59,385 bases of DNA. It comes from an uncultured Bacteroidota bacterium (GTDB lineage: Bacteria > Bacteroidota > Bacteroidia > Bacteroidales > VadinHA17). Positions 11,397 through 20,920 of the stretch are shown one piece after another (the stretch's first letter is position 1; each line of letters begins with the position of its first letter). A program made the translations under genes and the position numbers. The notes beneath the pieces are model-generated. The model saw nothing but the letters and a program-made list of their open reading frames with translations, was not told the origin of the DNA and did no database searches. The stretch spans positions 1 through 59,385 of the forward strand of contig CALMJY010000330.1 of assembly GCA_937864815.1 (NCBI GenBank). Direction: 5' to 3'.

Positions 11397-11409
11397 CCAA
11401 TAATAGAAC

Positions 11410-11436
11410 TTGGCGCCCAACAATTTATTATTTTTG
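11410..11436 (+). promoter_or_regulatory. candidate asnS promoter
   Basis: The -7 box TATTTTTG lies at 11429-11436 and a possible -33 TTG at 11410-11412. The spacer of 16 bases is short for the consensus. The box ends 30 bases before the asnS ATG. Confidence 0.45.
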
Positions 11437-11466
11437 CGCTGCAATTTTTAATGAATATTCATTCTG

Positions 11467-12855
11467 ATGAAAAGAACGAAGATTAAAGAACTTCTGACTT
11501 CAACCAAAACAGGATCGGAGATTCTGGTTAAAGGATGGGTCAGAACAAAGAGGGGAAACAGGAATATTGCCTTTATTGCCTTAAATGACGGGTCAACAAT
11601 AAATAATATCCAGGTAGTTGTCGATGCAGTAAAATTCGATGAAAATCTTCTTAAGGACATCACCACCGGATCGTGTATAGCTGTTAAAGGGAAGCTTGTT
11701 GAATCACAGGGTCAGGGTCAGCATGTTGAAGTAGATGCTTCGGAAATTGAACTTTATGGCAAGAGTGATGCTGAGTCTTATCCTCTTCAGAAAAAGGGCC
11801 ATTCCATGGAGTTTTTAAGGGAGAATGCTCATCTCCGGTTCAGGACAAATACCTTTGGTGCAGTTTTCAGGATAAGGCATGCCATGGCATATGCAATCCA
11901 TAAATATTTCAACGATAAGGGATTCTACTATCTTCATACTCCGATCATTACCGGGAGCGATTGTGAAGGTGCTGGTGAAATGTTCCATGTAACAACTCTC
12001 GATCTTAAAAATATCCCCCGTAATGATGATGGCAATATTGATTTTAAAACTGATTTCTACGGTAAGGAGACACACCTTACTGTTTCCGGTCAGCTTGAGG
12101 GTGAACTTGGTGCTCTGGCATTGGGTGAGATCTATACTTTCGGACCTACCTTTCGTGCAGAGAATTCAAATACCCCGCGCCATCTCTCGGAATTCTGGAT
12201 GATTGAACCTGAGATGGCATTTTATAACCTGGATGATAACATGGATCTGGCTGAGGAATTTGTTAAATATCTTATAAAATATGCCCTCGAAAACTGCCGC
12301 GAAGATCTTGAATTTCTCAATAATATGATTGAAAAGGGTCTTCTTGAAAGGCTGAATTTCGTCCTTAACAATGAGTTTATCCGGATGACATATACTGAAG
12401 CCGTTTCTATACTAACAGGTTCCTCAAGAAAATGGGAATATCCGGTTGGCTGGGGACGTGATCTGCAGGCAGAGCATGAGCGTTACCTGGTTGAGGAACA
12501 TTTTAAACGCCCGGTAATTCTTACCGATTACCCAAAGGAAATAAAAGCCTTTTACATGAAACAGAATGATGACGGTAAGACTGTCAGGGCAATGGATGTA
12601 CTTTTTCCGGGTATCGGAGAAATAATAGGCGGCTCACAGAGGGAGGAAAATTACGATAAACTTTTAAGCAGGATAAGGGAAATGAAGATGCCGGAGAAGG
12701 ATCTCTGGTGGTATCTGGATACACGAAAATTCGGGACTGCTCCACATAGCGGATTTGGTCTTGGTTTTGAAAGACTGATTCTTTTCGTTACCGGGATGTC
12801 AAACATCCGGGATGTTATACCATTCCCGAGAACTCCCAAAAATGCAGAATTCTAG
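11467..12855 (+). CDS. asnS: asparaginyl-tRNA synthetase
   Basis: Class IIb synthetase of 462 residues. The N-terminal OB fold (about 1-110) starts [10 protein letters not shown]. Motif 2 is [21 protein letters not shown] (about 233-253) and motif 3 is [15 protein letters not shown] near the C terminus. The [13 protein letters not shown] wording and the absence of a GAD insert separate it from aspartyl-tRNA synthetase. It charges tRNA-Asn directly in the cytoplasm. rpoN follows 35 bases later on the same strand, so the two may be co-transcribed. Confidence 0.96.
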   Translation: MKRTKIKELLTSTKTGSEILVKGWVRTKRGNRNIAFIALNDGSTINNIQVVVDAVKFDENLLKDITTGSCIAVKGKLVESQGQGQHVEVDASEIELYGKSDAESYPLQKKGHSMEFLRENAHLRFRTNTFGAVFRIRHAMAYAIHKYFNDKGFYYLHTPIITGSDCEGAGEMFHVTTLDLKNIPRNDDGNIDFKTDFYGKETHLTVSGQLEGELGALALGEIYTFGPTFRAENSNTPRHLSEFWMIEPEMAFYNLDDNMDLAEEFVKYLIKYALENCREDLEFLNNMIEKGLLERLNFVLNNEFIRMTYTEAVSILTGSSRKWEYPVGWGRDLQAEHERYLVEEHFKRPVILTDYPKEIKAFYMKQNDDGKTVRAMDVLFPGIGEIIGGSQREENYDKLLSRIREMKMPEKDLWWYLDTRKFGTAPHSGFGLGFERLILFVTGMSNIRDVIPFPRTPKNAEF

Positions 12856-12890
12856 GAAAAATATTCTGATCGCATAGTGTAATTAACGTC

Positions 12891-14348
12891 ATGTTAAGAC
12901 AAAAACTTCAGCAGAAGCTGCTTCAGAAGCTTTCACCGCAGCAGATACAAATGATCAAGCTGCTGGAGGTCCCTACTCTTCAGATCGAGGAACGGATAAA
13001 AAAGGAGCTTGAAGAGAATCCTGCACTTGAGGAAGGGGTTGAAGATGAAGAGATGGCTCCTGGCACTGAGGATGAGGATCAGTATGAGGAGAATGATAAG
13101 GATCAGGAAGAATTTACACTTGATGATTATATTGAGGATGATGATATTCCTGATTACCGTCTTCAGGCAAAGAATACCAGCAAGGATGATGAAAGAAGAG
13201 CTGAGATCCCTTTCTCGGTTGGATATTCTTTTCATGAGCACCTGGAATCGCAGCTCGGACTAAGGGATCTTACTGAGAAGCAAAAGGTTCTCGGAGAATA
13301 TATTATCGGTAATATAGATGAGGACGGATATCTGAGGCGCGAACTTGCCAATATAGTAGATGACCTTGCATTTCTCCAGAATATTGAGACAACAGAGCAG
13401 GAGCTTGAAGAGGTGTTGAAAATAATTCAGGACCTGGAGCCGGCAGGTGTTGGAGCAAGAACACTTAAAGAATGTCTTCTTCTCCAGATATCCAAAAGGG
13501 ATAAAACACAGCCTTCTGCTCAGCTGGCACACATAATTCTGGAATCCTATTTTGAGGAGTTCAGCAAAAGGCATTATGATAAGATTGTAACCCGTCTGAA
13601 TATCACGGAGAATGAGCTTAAAGCTGCTATTGATGAGGTGCTGAAACTTAATCCAAAACCGGGTGGCGTTTACAGTGATCCGTTCAATAAATCATCCCAG
13701 CCTGTTATTCCTGATTTTATTCTGGAGCTTACAGAAGATGGTTTTGATCTTCATCTTAATTCCAGGAACCTGCCTGAACTCAGGCTAAGCTCTGCCTACA
13801 ATGAAATGCTACAGTCATACAGCAGAGATAAAAGCCAGAAAAAAGAGATGCGTGATGCCGTTCAGTTTGTCAAGCAGAAGATTGATTCTGCCAGATGGTT
13901 TATAGATGCTATCAAACAGAGACAGAATACATTGCTCCTTACAATGAATGCCATTCTTGAATATCAGAAGGAATATTTCGTGGAAGGAGATGAAACAAAG
14001 CTGAAGCCAATGATACTGAAAGATGTCGCGGAAATGACAGGTTTTGATATCTCCACCGTATCCCGGGTAGCCAACAGCAAATTCATCCAGACACATTTTG
14101 GCATTTTCCCTCTCAAGTTTTTCTTTTCGGAAGGACTGCAGACTGATACAGGCGAGGAGGTTTCAACAAGGGAGATAAAAAGAATATTACAGGATTGTAT
14201 TGATAATGAGGAAAAAAGAAGGCCGCTTACAGATGAACGGCTTACTGAGATTCTTCAGGAAAAAGGATACCAGATTGCACGAAGAACTGTTGCAAAATAC
14301 CGTGAGCAGCTTAATATTCCGGTAGCAAGGCTTAGAAAAGAGATCTAG
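12891..14348 (+). CDS. rpoN: RNA polymerase sigma-54 factor
   Basis: 485 residues. The N-terminal region I is the glutamine/leucine-rich activator-interacting segment (QKLQQKLLQKLSPQQIQMIKL). A very acidic region II follows (about 45-95). The core-binding domain is in the middle, then an HTH region (KDVAEMTGFDISTVSRVANSK, about 375-395). The RpoN box ARRTVAKYR starts near residue 463. It directs transcription from -24/-12 promoters and needs an ATPase enhancer-binding protein; none is encoded in this window. Confidence 0.97.
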   Translation: MLRQKLQQKLLQKLSPQQIQMIKLLEVPTLQIEERIKKELEENPALEEGVEDEEMAPGTEDEDQYEENDKDQEEFTLDDYIEDDDIPDYRLQAKNTSKDDERRAEIPFSVGYSFHEHLESQLGLRDLTEKQKVLGEYIIGNIDEDGYLRRELANIVDDLAFLQNIETTEQELEEVLKIIQDLEPAGVGARTLKECLLLQISKRDKTQPSAQLAHIILESYFEEFSKRHYDKIVTRLNITENELKAAIDEVLKLNPKPGGVYSDPFNKSSQPVIPDFILELTEDGFDLHLNSRNLPELRLSSAYNEMLQSYSRDKSQKKEMRDAVQFVKQKIDSARWFIDAIKQRQNTLLLTMNAILEYQKEYFVEGDETKLKPMILKDVAEMTGFDISTVSRVANSKFIQTHFGIFPLKFFFSEGLQTDTGEEVSTREIKRILQDCIDNEEKRRPLTDERLTEILQEKGYQIARRTVAKYREQLNIPVARLRKEI

Positions 14349-14358
14349 CAATTTTGGG

Positions 14359-14991
14359 ATGGAAAATAATAAGACAGAGGTTATACTGACAAAAACTGCA
14401 AAGGCAATTTCAATAGCCTTTCATCCTCTTTTTATGCCATTGTACGGACTGATAATTATTTTTTCGGCACCAACTCTCTTTGGATACCTTCCTCCGAATG
14501 TTAAGCGAATATTGTTTTTTATAGTGTTAATTAACAATGTTTTATTGCCAATATCATTACTTCCGTATCTGCGATACAGAAATCATATCACTTCATGGTC
14601 AATGGAAAACAGAAAGGAAAGAATGCTGCCATTGTTTATTGCAACAATCCTTTATGCCGCAACATCCTATATAATAATCAGGTACCCTGTACCTGTTTTT
14701 ATAAAGACATTCATTGCAGGTATTTTTATAGTATCACTCTCTGTTACAGCTATTAATCTCTGGTGGAAGATTTCAATCCATTCTGTCGCAGCAGGATCAA
14801 TAGCAGCTCTTGTACTTGTTCTTTCTATTAAAATGAATTCCACGCTGCTCTGGCCACTTCTTATTGTAATCCTTGGTTCAGGTCTTACTCTTTCTGCCCG
14901 GCTAAAACTTAATGCACACAGTCCCCTCGAGGTCTGGACCGGCTTTTTATTCGGATATGCAGGACTTGGACTACTGTTGTGGCTTATCTAA
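14359..14991 (+). CDS. divergent PAP2-like integral membrane protein
   Basis: 210 residues, about six hydrophobic segments. Pieces resemble the three phosphatase motifs of the PAP2 superfamily: ENRKERMLP (compare K-6x-R-P), KISIHSVAAG (compare PSGH) and SARLKLNAHSPLEVWTG (compare SR-5x-H-3x-D). Motif 2 lacks the PSG part and motif 3 has Glu where Asp is usual. If active, it would be a lipid phosphate or undecaprenyl-PP phosphatase in the inner membrane; the assignment is an inference. It follows rpoN by 10 bases. Its 3' end overlaps the 3' end of the convergent glycosyltransferase gene by 21 bases. Confidence 0.6.
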   Translation: MENNKTEVILTKTAKAISIAFHPLFMPLYGLIIIFSAPTLFGYLPPNVKRILFFIVLINNVLLPISLLPYLRYRNHITSWSMENRKERMLPLFIATILYAATSYIIIRYPVPVFIKTFIAGIFIVSLSVTAINLWWKISIHSVAAGSIAALVLVLSIKMNSTLLWPLLIVILGSGLTLSARLKLNAHSPLEVWTGFLFGYAGLGLLLWLI

Positions 14992-16077
14992 TAATTCTTC
15001 CAGTGCCCTATGTAGCAGTATGCTGCTGTCTCTGACAATTTCTGAATTATCAAATGTTTTCCTCCCGGGAAAAAGAGTATTCCCATTCAGATATTTTTGT
15101 TTCAGGTATGAAAACAGGCCCTTTTCCGAGAGATATTCTGCCAGGTATTCCTGTTCTGTCTGACCCGGTGTCGGAATAAGCAATGCACTGCTATTAAGCA
15201 CAATAAGATCCATTATACCGGTGTAGCCGGATCTGCAGATAATACCATTACTGCCGGAGATTAATTTTACCATTCCGGCTGAAGGTAAATGGCTGTAAAG
15301 GGTGATATTCCCAACCTTTACAGGCTCTCTTTTAAGCAGCGGTTTTCCCTCAAGAATAACTGTTGAAGTTTCCTTGTTCCTGAAAATTTCTATTATCTTT
15401 TTCTTCAGCAACTCTTTCTGTTGCAGAGGCCCTGAAAGAATTACAGTATTATATGAAGGATCAGCAACCCTGATGTCGGCCTTTATTATATATGAAAAAC
15501 GTGAAAGGATGCCTATGTATCTTACATTATCAGGGAGCCTCAATCCGTGCGACAATCTTCCTGATATATTCTTTTCACCAGGAAGATCCGGTATGTAGCA
15601 AAAATCGTATCTCCTGATTATCAGCCTGTGCAGGAGAATCCCTGCAGGTTCCAGATACCTGAAAGGTTTAGGGAAAGGTATACGGGGCATATGGGTGATA
15701 TATACAGTTTTTATCCGGCTGTTCCATAATCCAAAACGGTTATCGCTTATGACTATATCGACCGAATAATCAGATATGATCCTTTTCAGCCTGAAATGTT
15801 CACTGGTTATATGAAATATAAGCTTAGGCAGATTAAACAGTATTGATAAATACTGAGGCAGGTAACGTGAATATCCGGGATTATATCCCGGGAAGTCTAT
15901 GCAGCAACAATCCGGAAGTTCGCTACGGATAAGGCTGAGATGTTCTATGCCTGAGGCAAAGATTACATTGTGACCGAGTTTCTTAAGTTCATATGCAACA
16001 AGGATCATGCGTGTTGCATGGCCCAGCCCCCATTCAAGCGGGCAAATCAGGATATTTTTTTTGCTTTCCAAAGTCAA
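14971..16077 (-). CDS. MurG-like glycosyltransferase (GT28 fold)
   Basis: 368 residues, GT-B fold. The N-terminal glycine motif is PLEWGLGHATRM (13-24). The C-terminal donor-site region RSGYTGIMDLIVLNSSALLIPTPGQTEQ resembles the GG-x-GT, P-x-P and Q motifs of the MurG/GT28 C-terminal domain. The substrate cannot be deduced. It is too divergent and out of context (no mur genes) to be MurG itself. ATG at 16077 overlaps the stop of the radical SAM gene (ATGA), so the two are translationally coupled. It is the last gene of the rbfA operon. Confidence 0.72.
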   Translation of the reverse strand: MTLESKKNILICPLEWGLGHATRMILVAYELKKLGHNVIFASGIEHLSLIRSELPDCCCIDFPGYNPGYSRYLPQYLSILFNLPKLIFHITSEHFRLKRIISDYSVDIVISDNRFGLWNSRIKTVYITHMPRIPFPKPFRYLEPAGILLHRLIIRRYDFCYIPDLPGEKNISGRLSHGLRLPDNVRYIGILSRFSYIIKADIRVADPSYNTVILSGPLQQKELLKKKIIEIFRNKETSTVILEGKPLLKREPVKVGNITLYSHLPSAGMVKLISGSNGIICRSGYTGIMDLIVLNSSALLIPTPGQTEQEYLAEYLSEKGLFSYLKQKYLNGNTLFPGRKTFDNSEIVRDSSILLHRALEELLDKPQQ

Positions 16078-16856
16078 CCGGAAACCTGTGTTTTGATACC
16101 CAGATCATTTACCATTTTAGCAATTGAATGCAGATCCTTAAGCGGAATCTTCTCAAGGTCACCTCCCTCCGGGGTATCTCTCGAGATTGTATATATCATT
16201 ACCTCTGATGGTCTGATCTCTTTTATTGCATTTAGCCACCCTTCCAGTTCTTCCTGTGTAGTATTGTCAATTGCATGACCTTTATACGATCCTCTCAGGA
16301 ACAGGGTCTGCACAATAAGTTTTCCATTGAACTTTTTCAGTTCATTTATCAGATCTGCTGCGGTTATTTTTTTATTTGGCTGATTGTGAAGCTGAATCGT
16401 ATTATCACAGGCAGAATCAAGTTTGAGGATATTCTGGTCCACTTTAAGAAGTGCTTCCCTGATATGAGGCTTTGTAATTGTTGTGGCATTTGATAAAACT
16501 GCAATCGTTGCATTCCTGAAATATTTGTTTCGGAGCTCAATGCTGTCGTCAATTATTCCCGGGAATTCAGGATGAAGAGTTGGTTCCCCGTTTCCCGCAT
16601 AGGTTATAACATCAAGATGCTGGCCCTTCTCCCTCATAGATGAGAGTTTTTGGTCGAGGGCTTCGTATACCTCCTTGCGTGAAGGAAGGGAGCTTAAATT
16701 CTTACCATAATCATTTGTCCATCCGCATTCACAGTAAATGCAGTTGAAATTGCATATTTTCTTCATAACAGGCAGAAGATTTATTCCGAGCGATACGCCC
16801 AGTCTTCTGCTCCTGACAGGTCCGAAAATTATTTCATCAAAAAGAAAAGTAGCCAT
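16074..16856 (-). CDS. radical SAM protein
   Basis: 260 residues. The [4Fe-4S] motif C-3x-C-2x-C is C35, C39, C42 (CNFNCIYC), followed by CGW. A GNGEPTLHPEF motif (about 88-98) fits the glycine-rich SAM-binding GGE strand. The layout resembles the COG0731-like radical SAM family related to tRNA wybutosine enzymes and to activating enzymes; the substrate is unknown. It lies 30 bases after the amidohydrolase gene and overlaps the glycosyltransferase start by 4 bases. Confidence 0.85.
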   Translation of the reverse strand: MATFLFDEIIFGPVRSRRLGVSLGINLLPVMKKICNFNCIYCECGWTNDYGKNLSSLPSRKEVYEALDQKLSSMREKGQHLDVITYAGNGEPTLHPEFPGIIDDSIELRNKYFRNATIAVLSNATTITKPHIREALLKVDQNILKLDSACDNTIQLHNQPNKKITAADLINELKKFNGKLIVQTLFLRGSYKGHAIDNTTQEELEGWLNAIKEIRPSEVMIYTISRDTPEGGDLEKIPLKDLHSIAKMVNDLGIKTQVSG

Positions 16857-16886
16857 TTTACATTAACCTTTCCGATAGTAATATTT

Positions 16887-18062
16887 CTATATCAGTATTG
16901 AGACAGATGTCTCAGGTTTAATTCTGAGATTGATAAGATCAATATCCCTGAGAAGAAGTAATCCGGGCTTTTTCCCGGGTTCAATACTTCCGAAGTTTTC
17001 AGTCTCTCCAAGTGCTTCTGCTCCGTTAATTGTTGCCCATTCTATTAATTCCTGAAGCGGCACAGAAGGAAAGTTTTTCTGCAGAAGCTTTAATTCTGAA
17101 AGAATACTCAGTCTCTCATTAGATGCCAGGCTATCTGTTCCTGTAACAATCTTACAATCAGCTTCACGAAGCATATTTGCAGGAGGCAGCTTGCTTTCAA
17201 TATAAATATTTGAACCCGGGCAAAGACACCAGTAGGTGTTCCCCCTGCTATTCACCTTGTCAATAGTTGTTCTGTCTGCAAAAGTATTGTGAACCAGAAC
17301 CAGGTTCCCCGACGGTGTTATTTCATTCAGAACCGCATCTTCATGGCTGCTGACTGTCAGCGGATTTGCCGGCATCAGACCGGATTTTAAATATGATTGG
17401 GCAATAGCACCTGTCTTATTATTCAGGAACTCTTTTTCCTCTTCAGTTTCCATGAAATGAATGGATGTAACCTTATTTCCTTCAGTCAGTTCTCTTATAA
17501 GTCTGAATAGAGGGAGCGAAGTGGAATAGACAGCATGAGGGATAATATATGTCGGGAGGTACTTTTTCCTTGATATTTCAGCTATTCCTTTTGCTTCACC
17601 GATTCGTTTTTCTGCCCTGGCCGGATCAATACCAAACACCTCAATGAGGTTTATGTATTTTATTTTGCTTTTAACTTTGATTTCGAAGGAAGAGTCATCG
17701 TTGCAGATATCTGCACAAAGCACTATACCCTCTCCTGCCATTTCCTCATCTGCTTTTTCAGCTGCTTTACATATTGAATCAGAATCTTTATCTCTGGTGC
17801 TTCTTACCTGTTGAATAAATTCACTAAGGCCTGATCCCTTCTTCGCAGATCCTTTGAGATGAGATAGTTCAAGATGGCAATGACAGTTAACAAAGCCCGG
17901 GACTATTACTCCGTTATAAAATTCAACAGAACGGCGCTCCGCAATTAAACCGCCAGTATTCTCCACTTCAAGTATAACCCCGTTATCGTCAGTTTTTATT
18001 ATCCCTCTTTTCAGAGGCTTGCCTGCGTTGGTGAAGATGTACTGTGCAGAAAACTGTTTCAT
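16887..18062 (-). CDS. metal-dependent amidohydrolase (deaminase-like)
   Basis: 391 residues of the ATZ/TRZ-cytosine deaminase branch. Metal-site residues are all in place: H61 and H63 (NCHCHLELS), H202 (IHFMETEEE, with E205 nearby), H258 (VLVHNT) and D310 (TGTDSLASN). It therefore looks catalytically competent and probably removes ammonia from a purine- or pterin-like ring. The HLELS wording resembles aminodeoxyfutalosine deaminase, but no other futalosine gene is present, so the substrate is left open. Its start overlaps the stop of the DUF4296 gene by 4 bases. Confidence 0.8.
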   Translation of the reverse strand: MKQFSAQYIFTNAGKPLKRGIIKTDDNGVILEVENTGGLIAERRSVEFYNGVIVPGFVNCHCHLELSHLKGSAKKGSGLSEFIQQVRSTRDKDSDSICKAAEKADEEMAGEGIVLCADICNDDSSFEIKVKSKIKYINLIEVFGIDPARAEKRIGEAKGIAEISRKKYLPTYIIPHAVYSTSLPLFRLIRELTEGNKVTSIHFMETEEEKEFLNNKTGAIAQSYLKSGLMPANPLTVSSHEDAVLNEITPSGNLVLVHNTFADRTTIDKVNSRGNTYWCLCPGSNIYIESKLPPANMLREADCKIVTGTDSLASNERLSILSELKLLQKNFPSVPLQELIEWATINGAEALGETENFGSIEPGKKPGLLLLRDIDLINLRIKPETSVSILI

Positions 18063-18859
18063 ATATCAGACTGTGGGATGCTCAGGGAAATGTTTTCAAA
18101 CCTTACATGTTTCTGCCACTCATCAAGGCAGTTGGTCGGCTCGTAAAGAGTTCCCTTTAGTATAATGGGCTCATTTGATGAAACAAAGATCCTGACTGAG
18201 TATGTGTGCGGTTTACCGTCTTTCAGGAAAACAGGAGTCTCATACCATGTTTTTACGCCTGTATTTAAACTGTCGGCATCACATGAGAATGCTCTGGTTT
18301 TTGCATTTACTGACTGATCATCAGGGAATAGAGTGGCAGTAAATTTAAGTGTGTAGAGACGGCTGCCTGCAAGAGAAACTTCAAATCCCACAGCTTTTAT
18401 ATCCGTGCCGTCAGGAAAATAATAGCCTTTCTCTCCGGGCCAGATATTTGTCATTTTTTCACGATTTAGCATCACCTCTTTCTGAAGAAGTGATTCCATT
18501 TCGCTTAATTCTCCAAGTATCTTATCGTAGATCTTAATCAGTTTTTTAGGTTTGCTTATAAAATAGTAGCGTATTGTTTTGTCAAAAGCCTCCTTTGTAT
18601 AGCCATGTTTTTCAGACAGATAATGGTAAGTCGAAATTGAATCTATCGACAATACCCAGTTCTGGATCTTTGGATTTGCCAGCAATCCGTCGGCGAGATG
18701 TATCTCCTTCAGGAGCGGAATAAAATCCTTTTCCGGGATAATGCCCGATCTGTCAGGTTTTTCCTCCTTCCCTGTGCATGAAATAATAAGAAGTGCTGAG
18801 ATCAGATATATTATAAGATTGCGAACGGGCATGTATTTCAATTTCATTTCGGATTTCAT
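18059..18859 (-). CDS. DUF4296 lipoprotein
   Basis: 266 residues. A hydrophobic N-terminal segment ends in a lipobox (LLIISC), so the protein should be lipid-anchored at the periplasmic face or outer membrane. IIPEKDFIPLLKEIHLADGLL (about 40-60) is the hallmark of DUF4296, a family I know only from Bacteroidota. The start could instead be one of the next two Met codons (residues 5 or 10), which would give a more ordinary signal peptide. The function is unknown. It is 21 bases after the LolC/E-type permease gene and coupled to the amidohydrolase; a tie to lipoprotein sorting is only suggested by position. Confidence 0.82.
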   Translation of the reverse strand: MKSEMKLKYMPVRNLIIYLISALLIISCTGKEEKPDRSGIIPEKDFIPLLKEIHLADGLLANPKIQNWVLSIDSISTYHYLSEKHGYTKEAFDKTIRYYFISKPKKLIKIYDKILGELSEMESLLQKEVMLNREKMTNIWPGEKGYYFPDGTDIKAVGFEVSLAGSRLYTLKFTATLFPDDQSVNAKTRAFSCDADSLNTGVKTWYETPVFLKDGKPHTYSVRIFVSSNEPIILKGTLYEPTNCLDEWQKHVRFENISLSIPQSDI

Positions 18860-18880
18860 CTGTAAAGATAATAACTGATT

Positions 18881-20101
18881 TCAGACATTCTTACTGAGAA
18901 ATTTCCGCGTAAGGTACCGGACGGGGTACCAGGCTGCCCAATAGCCAATCAGGAGTACAGTTGCCGGGACGATTATGAAATCCTTTAGCTTCATTATAAC
19001 AGGGTAAGCATCCATAATCAGAGATGTGCTCTGCAGCCTGACAAGACCGAATGTCTGCTGCAACCAGCAGACAAAGAATCCAAGAATTAATCCGGCAGCA
19101 GCACCGATTATTGAAATGAGCCAACCTTCAAAAATGAATATCTTCCTGATAAGATTATTATCAGCGCCAAGACTTTTCAGAATTTCGATATCACGTTCCT
19201 TTTCAATTATAAGCATCGTAAGGGAACCAATAATATTAAATGAGGCAATTACAAGGATCAGTGTGAGAATCATAAAGATAGCAAGTCTCTCAGACCTCAT
19301 CACCTTATAAAAGATTTCCTGTTGCTCAAACCTGTTTTTAACTACAAAGCCATCGCCAAAGATCTTCCTGATCTTTTTCTCCAATGCTTTGGTATCAGGT
19401 GATGCTGTCCGTATTTCAATTGCACTTACTGCTCCATCGTTTTCAGTAAGTTCCCTCGCAAATTCCAGAGGCAGGTAGATATACTTTGAGTCATACTCTT
19501 TTTCAACTTCGAAAATACCTGACGGGAAAATATACTTTCTGTTGAAAGCATTTTCAGCATTCATCCCGGTGCTTCCTGATTTGCGGGGGACATAAATATT
19601 GAGAGGGGTTATAAAATTAACCCTGATTCCCAGATATTGTGATACTCCAAGTCCGGGTACAGCATAAGGTCTACCGTTGTCTGCAGCAAGAATGAATTCT
19701 CCTTCCCACATTGAACTGTCAATGCCTGAAACAAGAGGATAATTCTCATCAACACCTTTAATAGTTGCAATATATTGACGTTCACCATATTTAAGCAGGG
19801 CGTTCTCTTCAATAGTAAGTGAATAGCATGACACACCCTCAGTTTCAGAAAGTAACTTCAACCGGACAGAATCAGCAACAAACGTTTTACCCTCAGCTGC
19901 TGTAATCTCTATTTCGGGGTCGAAAGTGTTAAATATTGAGCTGACCATTTTCTCCAGCCCGTTGAAAACCGATAACACTATTATCAGGGCCATAGTTCCA
20001 ACTGTAACCCCGGCAACCGAAACAGCAGATATAACATTTATGGCATTCCGCGATTTTTTTGCGAAAAGGTACCTTTTTGCTATGTACAAAGAGAGTTTCA
20101 T
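18881..20101 (-). CDS. LolC/LolE-type ABC transporter permease
   Basis: 406 residues from ATG 20101; a TTG 18 bases earlier extends the frame but overlaps the previous gene and is less likely. The N terminus MKLSLYIAKRYLFAKKSRNAIN followed by a long membrane helix, a large periplasmic domain (about 50-265), and three C-terminal helices with an FtsX domain (EKERDIEILKSLGADNNLIRKIF) are the LolC/E layout. Family role: extraction of lipoproteins from the inner membrane, with LolD as ATPase. No lolD is seen here. It starts 4 bases past the methyltransferase stop. Confidence 0.87.
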   Translation of the reverse strand: MKLSLYIAKRYLFAKKSRNAINVISAVSVAGVTVGTMALIIVLSVFNGLEKMVSSIFNTFDPEIEITAAEGKTFVADSVRLKLLSETEGVSCYSLTIEENALLKYGERQYIATIKGVDENYPLVSGIDSSMWEGEFILAADNGRPYAVPGLGVSQYLGIRVNFITPLNIYVPRKSGSTGMNAENAFNRKYIFPSGIFEVEKEYDSKYIYLPLEFARELTENDGAVSAIEIRTASPDTKALEKKIRKIFGDGFVVKNRFEQQEIFYKVMRSERLAIFMILTLILVIASFNIIGSLTMLIIEKERDIEILKSLGADNNLIRKIFIFEGWLISIIGAAAGLILGFFVCWLQQTFGLVRLQSTSLIMDAYPVIMKLKDFIIVPATVLLIGYWAAWYPVRYLTRKFLSKNV

Positions 20102-20105
20102 TATG

Positions 20106-20915
20106 CTACTTCTGTGCAATTACCAGTAATCCTGTTCCCTCTTTATGACTTATTTTAAGGTCGAGATAGTTAAGAATAAGGGTGACCGGAAAAAATATCA
20201 GATACCAGAAAGGTAAAACAATGAAAAACAGGTAAGATATATTCAGCATCTTAATGGGGTATTTCATAGACAGTCTCCATGATATGTTTCCAGGCAATCC
20301 GTATGTGTATTTAACATTAATCTTTCCGAATCCTGCCCTGGTTAGTTTTTCTGTTATGTCTATCCTGCTGTATCCATCTCTGACATGTTCTCCGATAAAT
20401 GAATCCTCATGTTCGCTGTGCACATCAGAACCTCCTTTGTCAGAAGGTGTTGAGATAATAAGCGATCCTTTATCCCTTAGGGCATTGCAGAAATTCCCAA
20501 ATACCTTTTCATCCTCTTCAATATGTTCCATTACATCCACAGAGAGGATAAGATCGTAGCAACTTGTTTCTGAAAGTTTTGTCAGGTCAAGTGTTTCAAG
20601 AAATATCCTGTCAGATAAACCTGAATTATCAAAAAAGGCTGCACAATCTGCAATATGCTCACTGTCGATATCTACTGCCTTTATCCTTGAAAAACTATTC
20701 ATCCGGCTCATTCTCCATGTGTATTGTCCGAATCCGCAACCCGCGTCCAGGATTTTCATGTCATTGCTGTATCCGGCTGAAACCATGCGGAGTACTCTTT
20801 TTACATGCCACGTACGTAAAAGAAGGAGATCAAGCATGAAATAGAAACTTTTTCTCATAAAGAGCGATCCGGAAAAGAACCGGCCCAGGACTTTTTTGAT
20901 CGGATCGTATTTCAT
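20106..20915 (-). CDS. class I SAM-dependent methyltransferase
   Basis: 269 residues. Motif I is ILDAGCGFGQYTW (about 54-66), the acidic SAM-binding strand is KAVDID (about 79), and the motif IV-like stretch is YDLILSVDVMEHI. The C terminus has one long hydrophobic stretch (ISYLFFIVLPFWYLIFFPVT), so the protein may sit on the inner membrane and act on a lipid or quinone-like substrate; that is an inference. It lies 5 bases after rbfA. Confidence 0.82.
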   Translation of the reverse strand: MKYDPIKKVLGRFFSGSLFMRKSFYFMLDLLLLRTWHVKRVLRMVSAGYSNDMKILDAGCGFGQYTWRMSRMNSFSRIKAVDIDSEHIADCAAFFDNSGLSDRIFLETLDLTKLSETSCYDLILSVDVMEHIEEDEKVFGNFCNALRDKGSLIISTPSDKGGSDVHSEHEDSFIGEHVRDGYSRIDITEKLTRAGFGKINVKYTYGLPGNISWRLSMKYPIKMLNISYLFFIVLPFWYLIFFPVTLILNYLDLKISHKEGTGLLVIAQK

Positions 20916-20920
20916 TTATC

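Noticed and set aside
12891..13263. Alternative frames within the acidic start of rpoN
   Set aside because: They are low-complexity shadows of the acidic and glutamine-rich codons; the rpoN frame is intact.
16887..18062. Assignment of the amidohydrolase as aminodeoxyfutalosine deaminase of menaquinone synthesis
   Set aside because: Only the HLELS wording supports it. No mqnA, mqnC or mqnD gene is nearby, so the substrate was left open.
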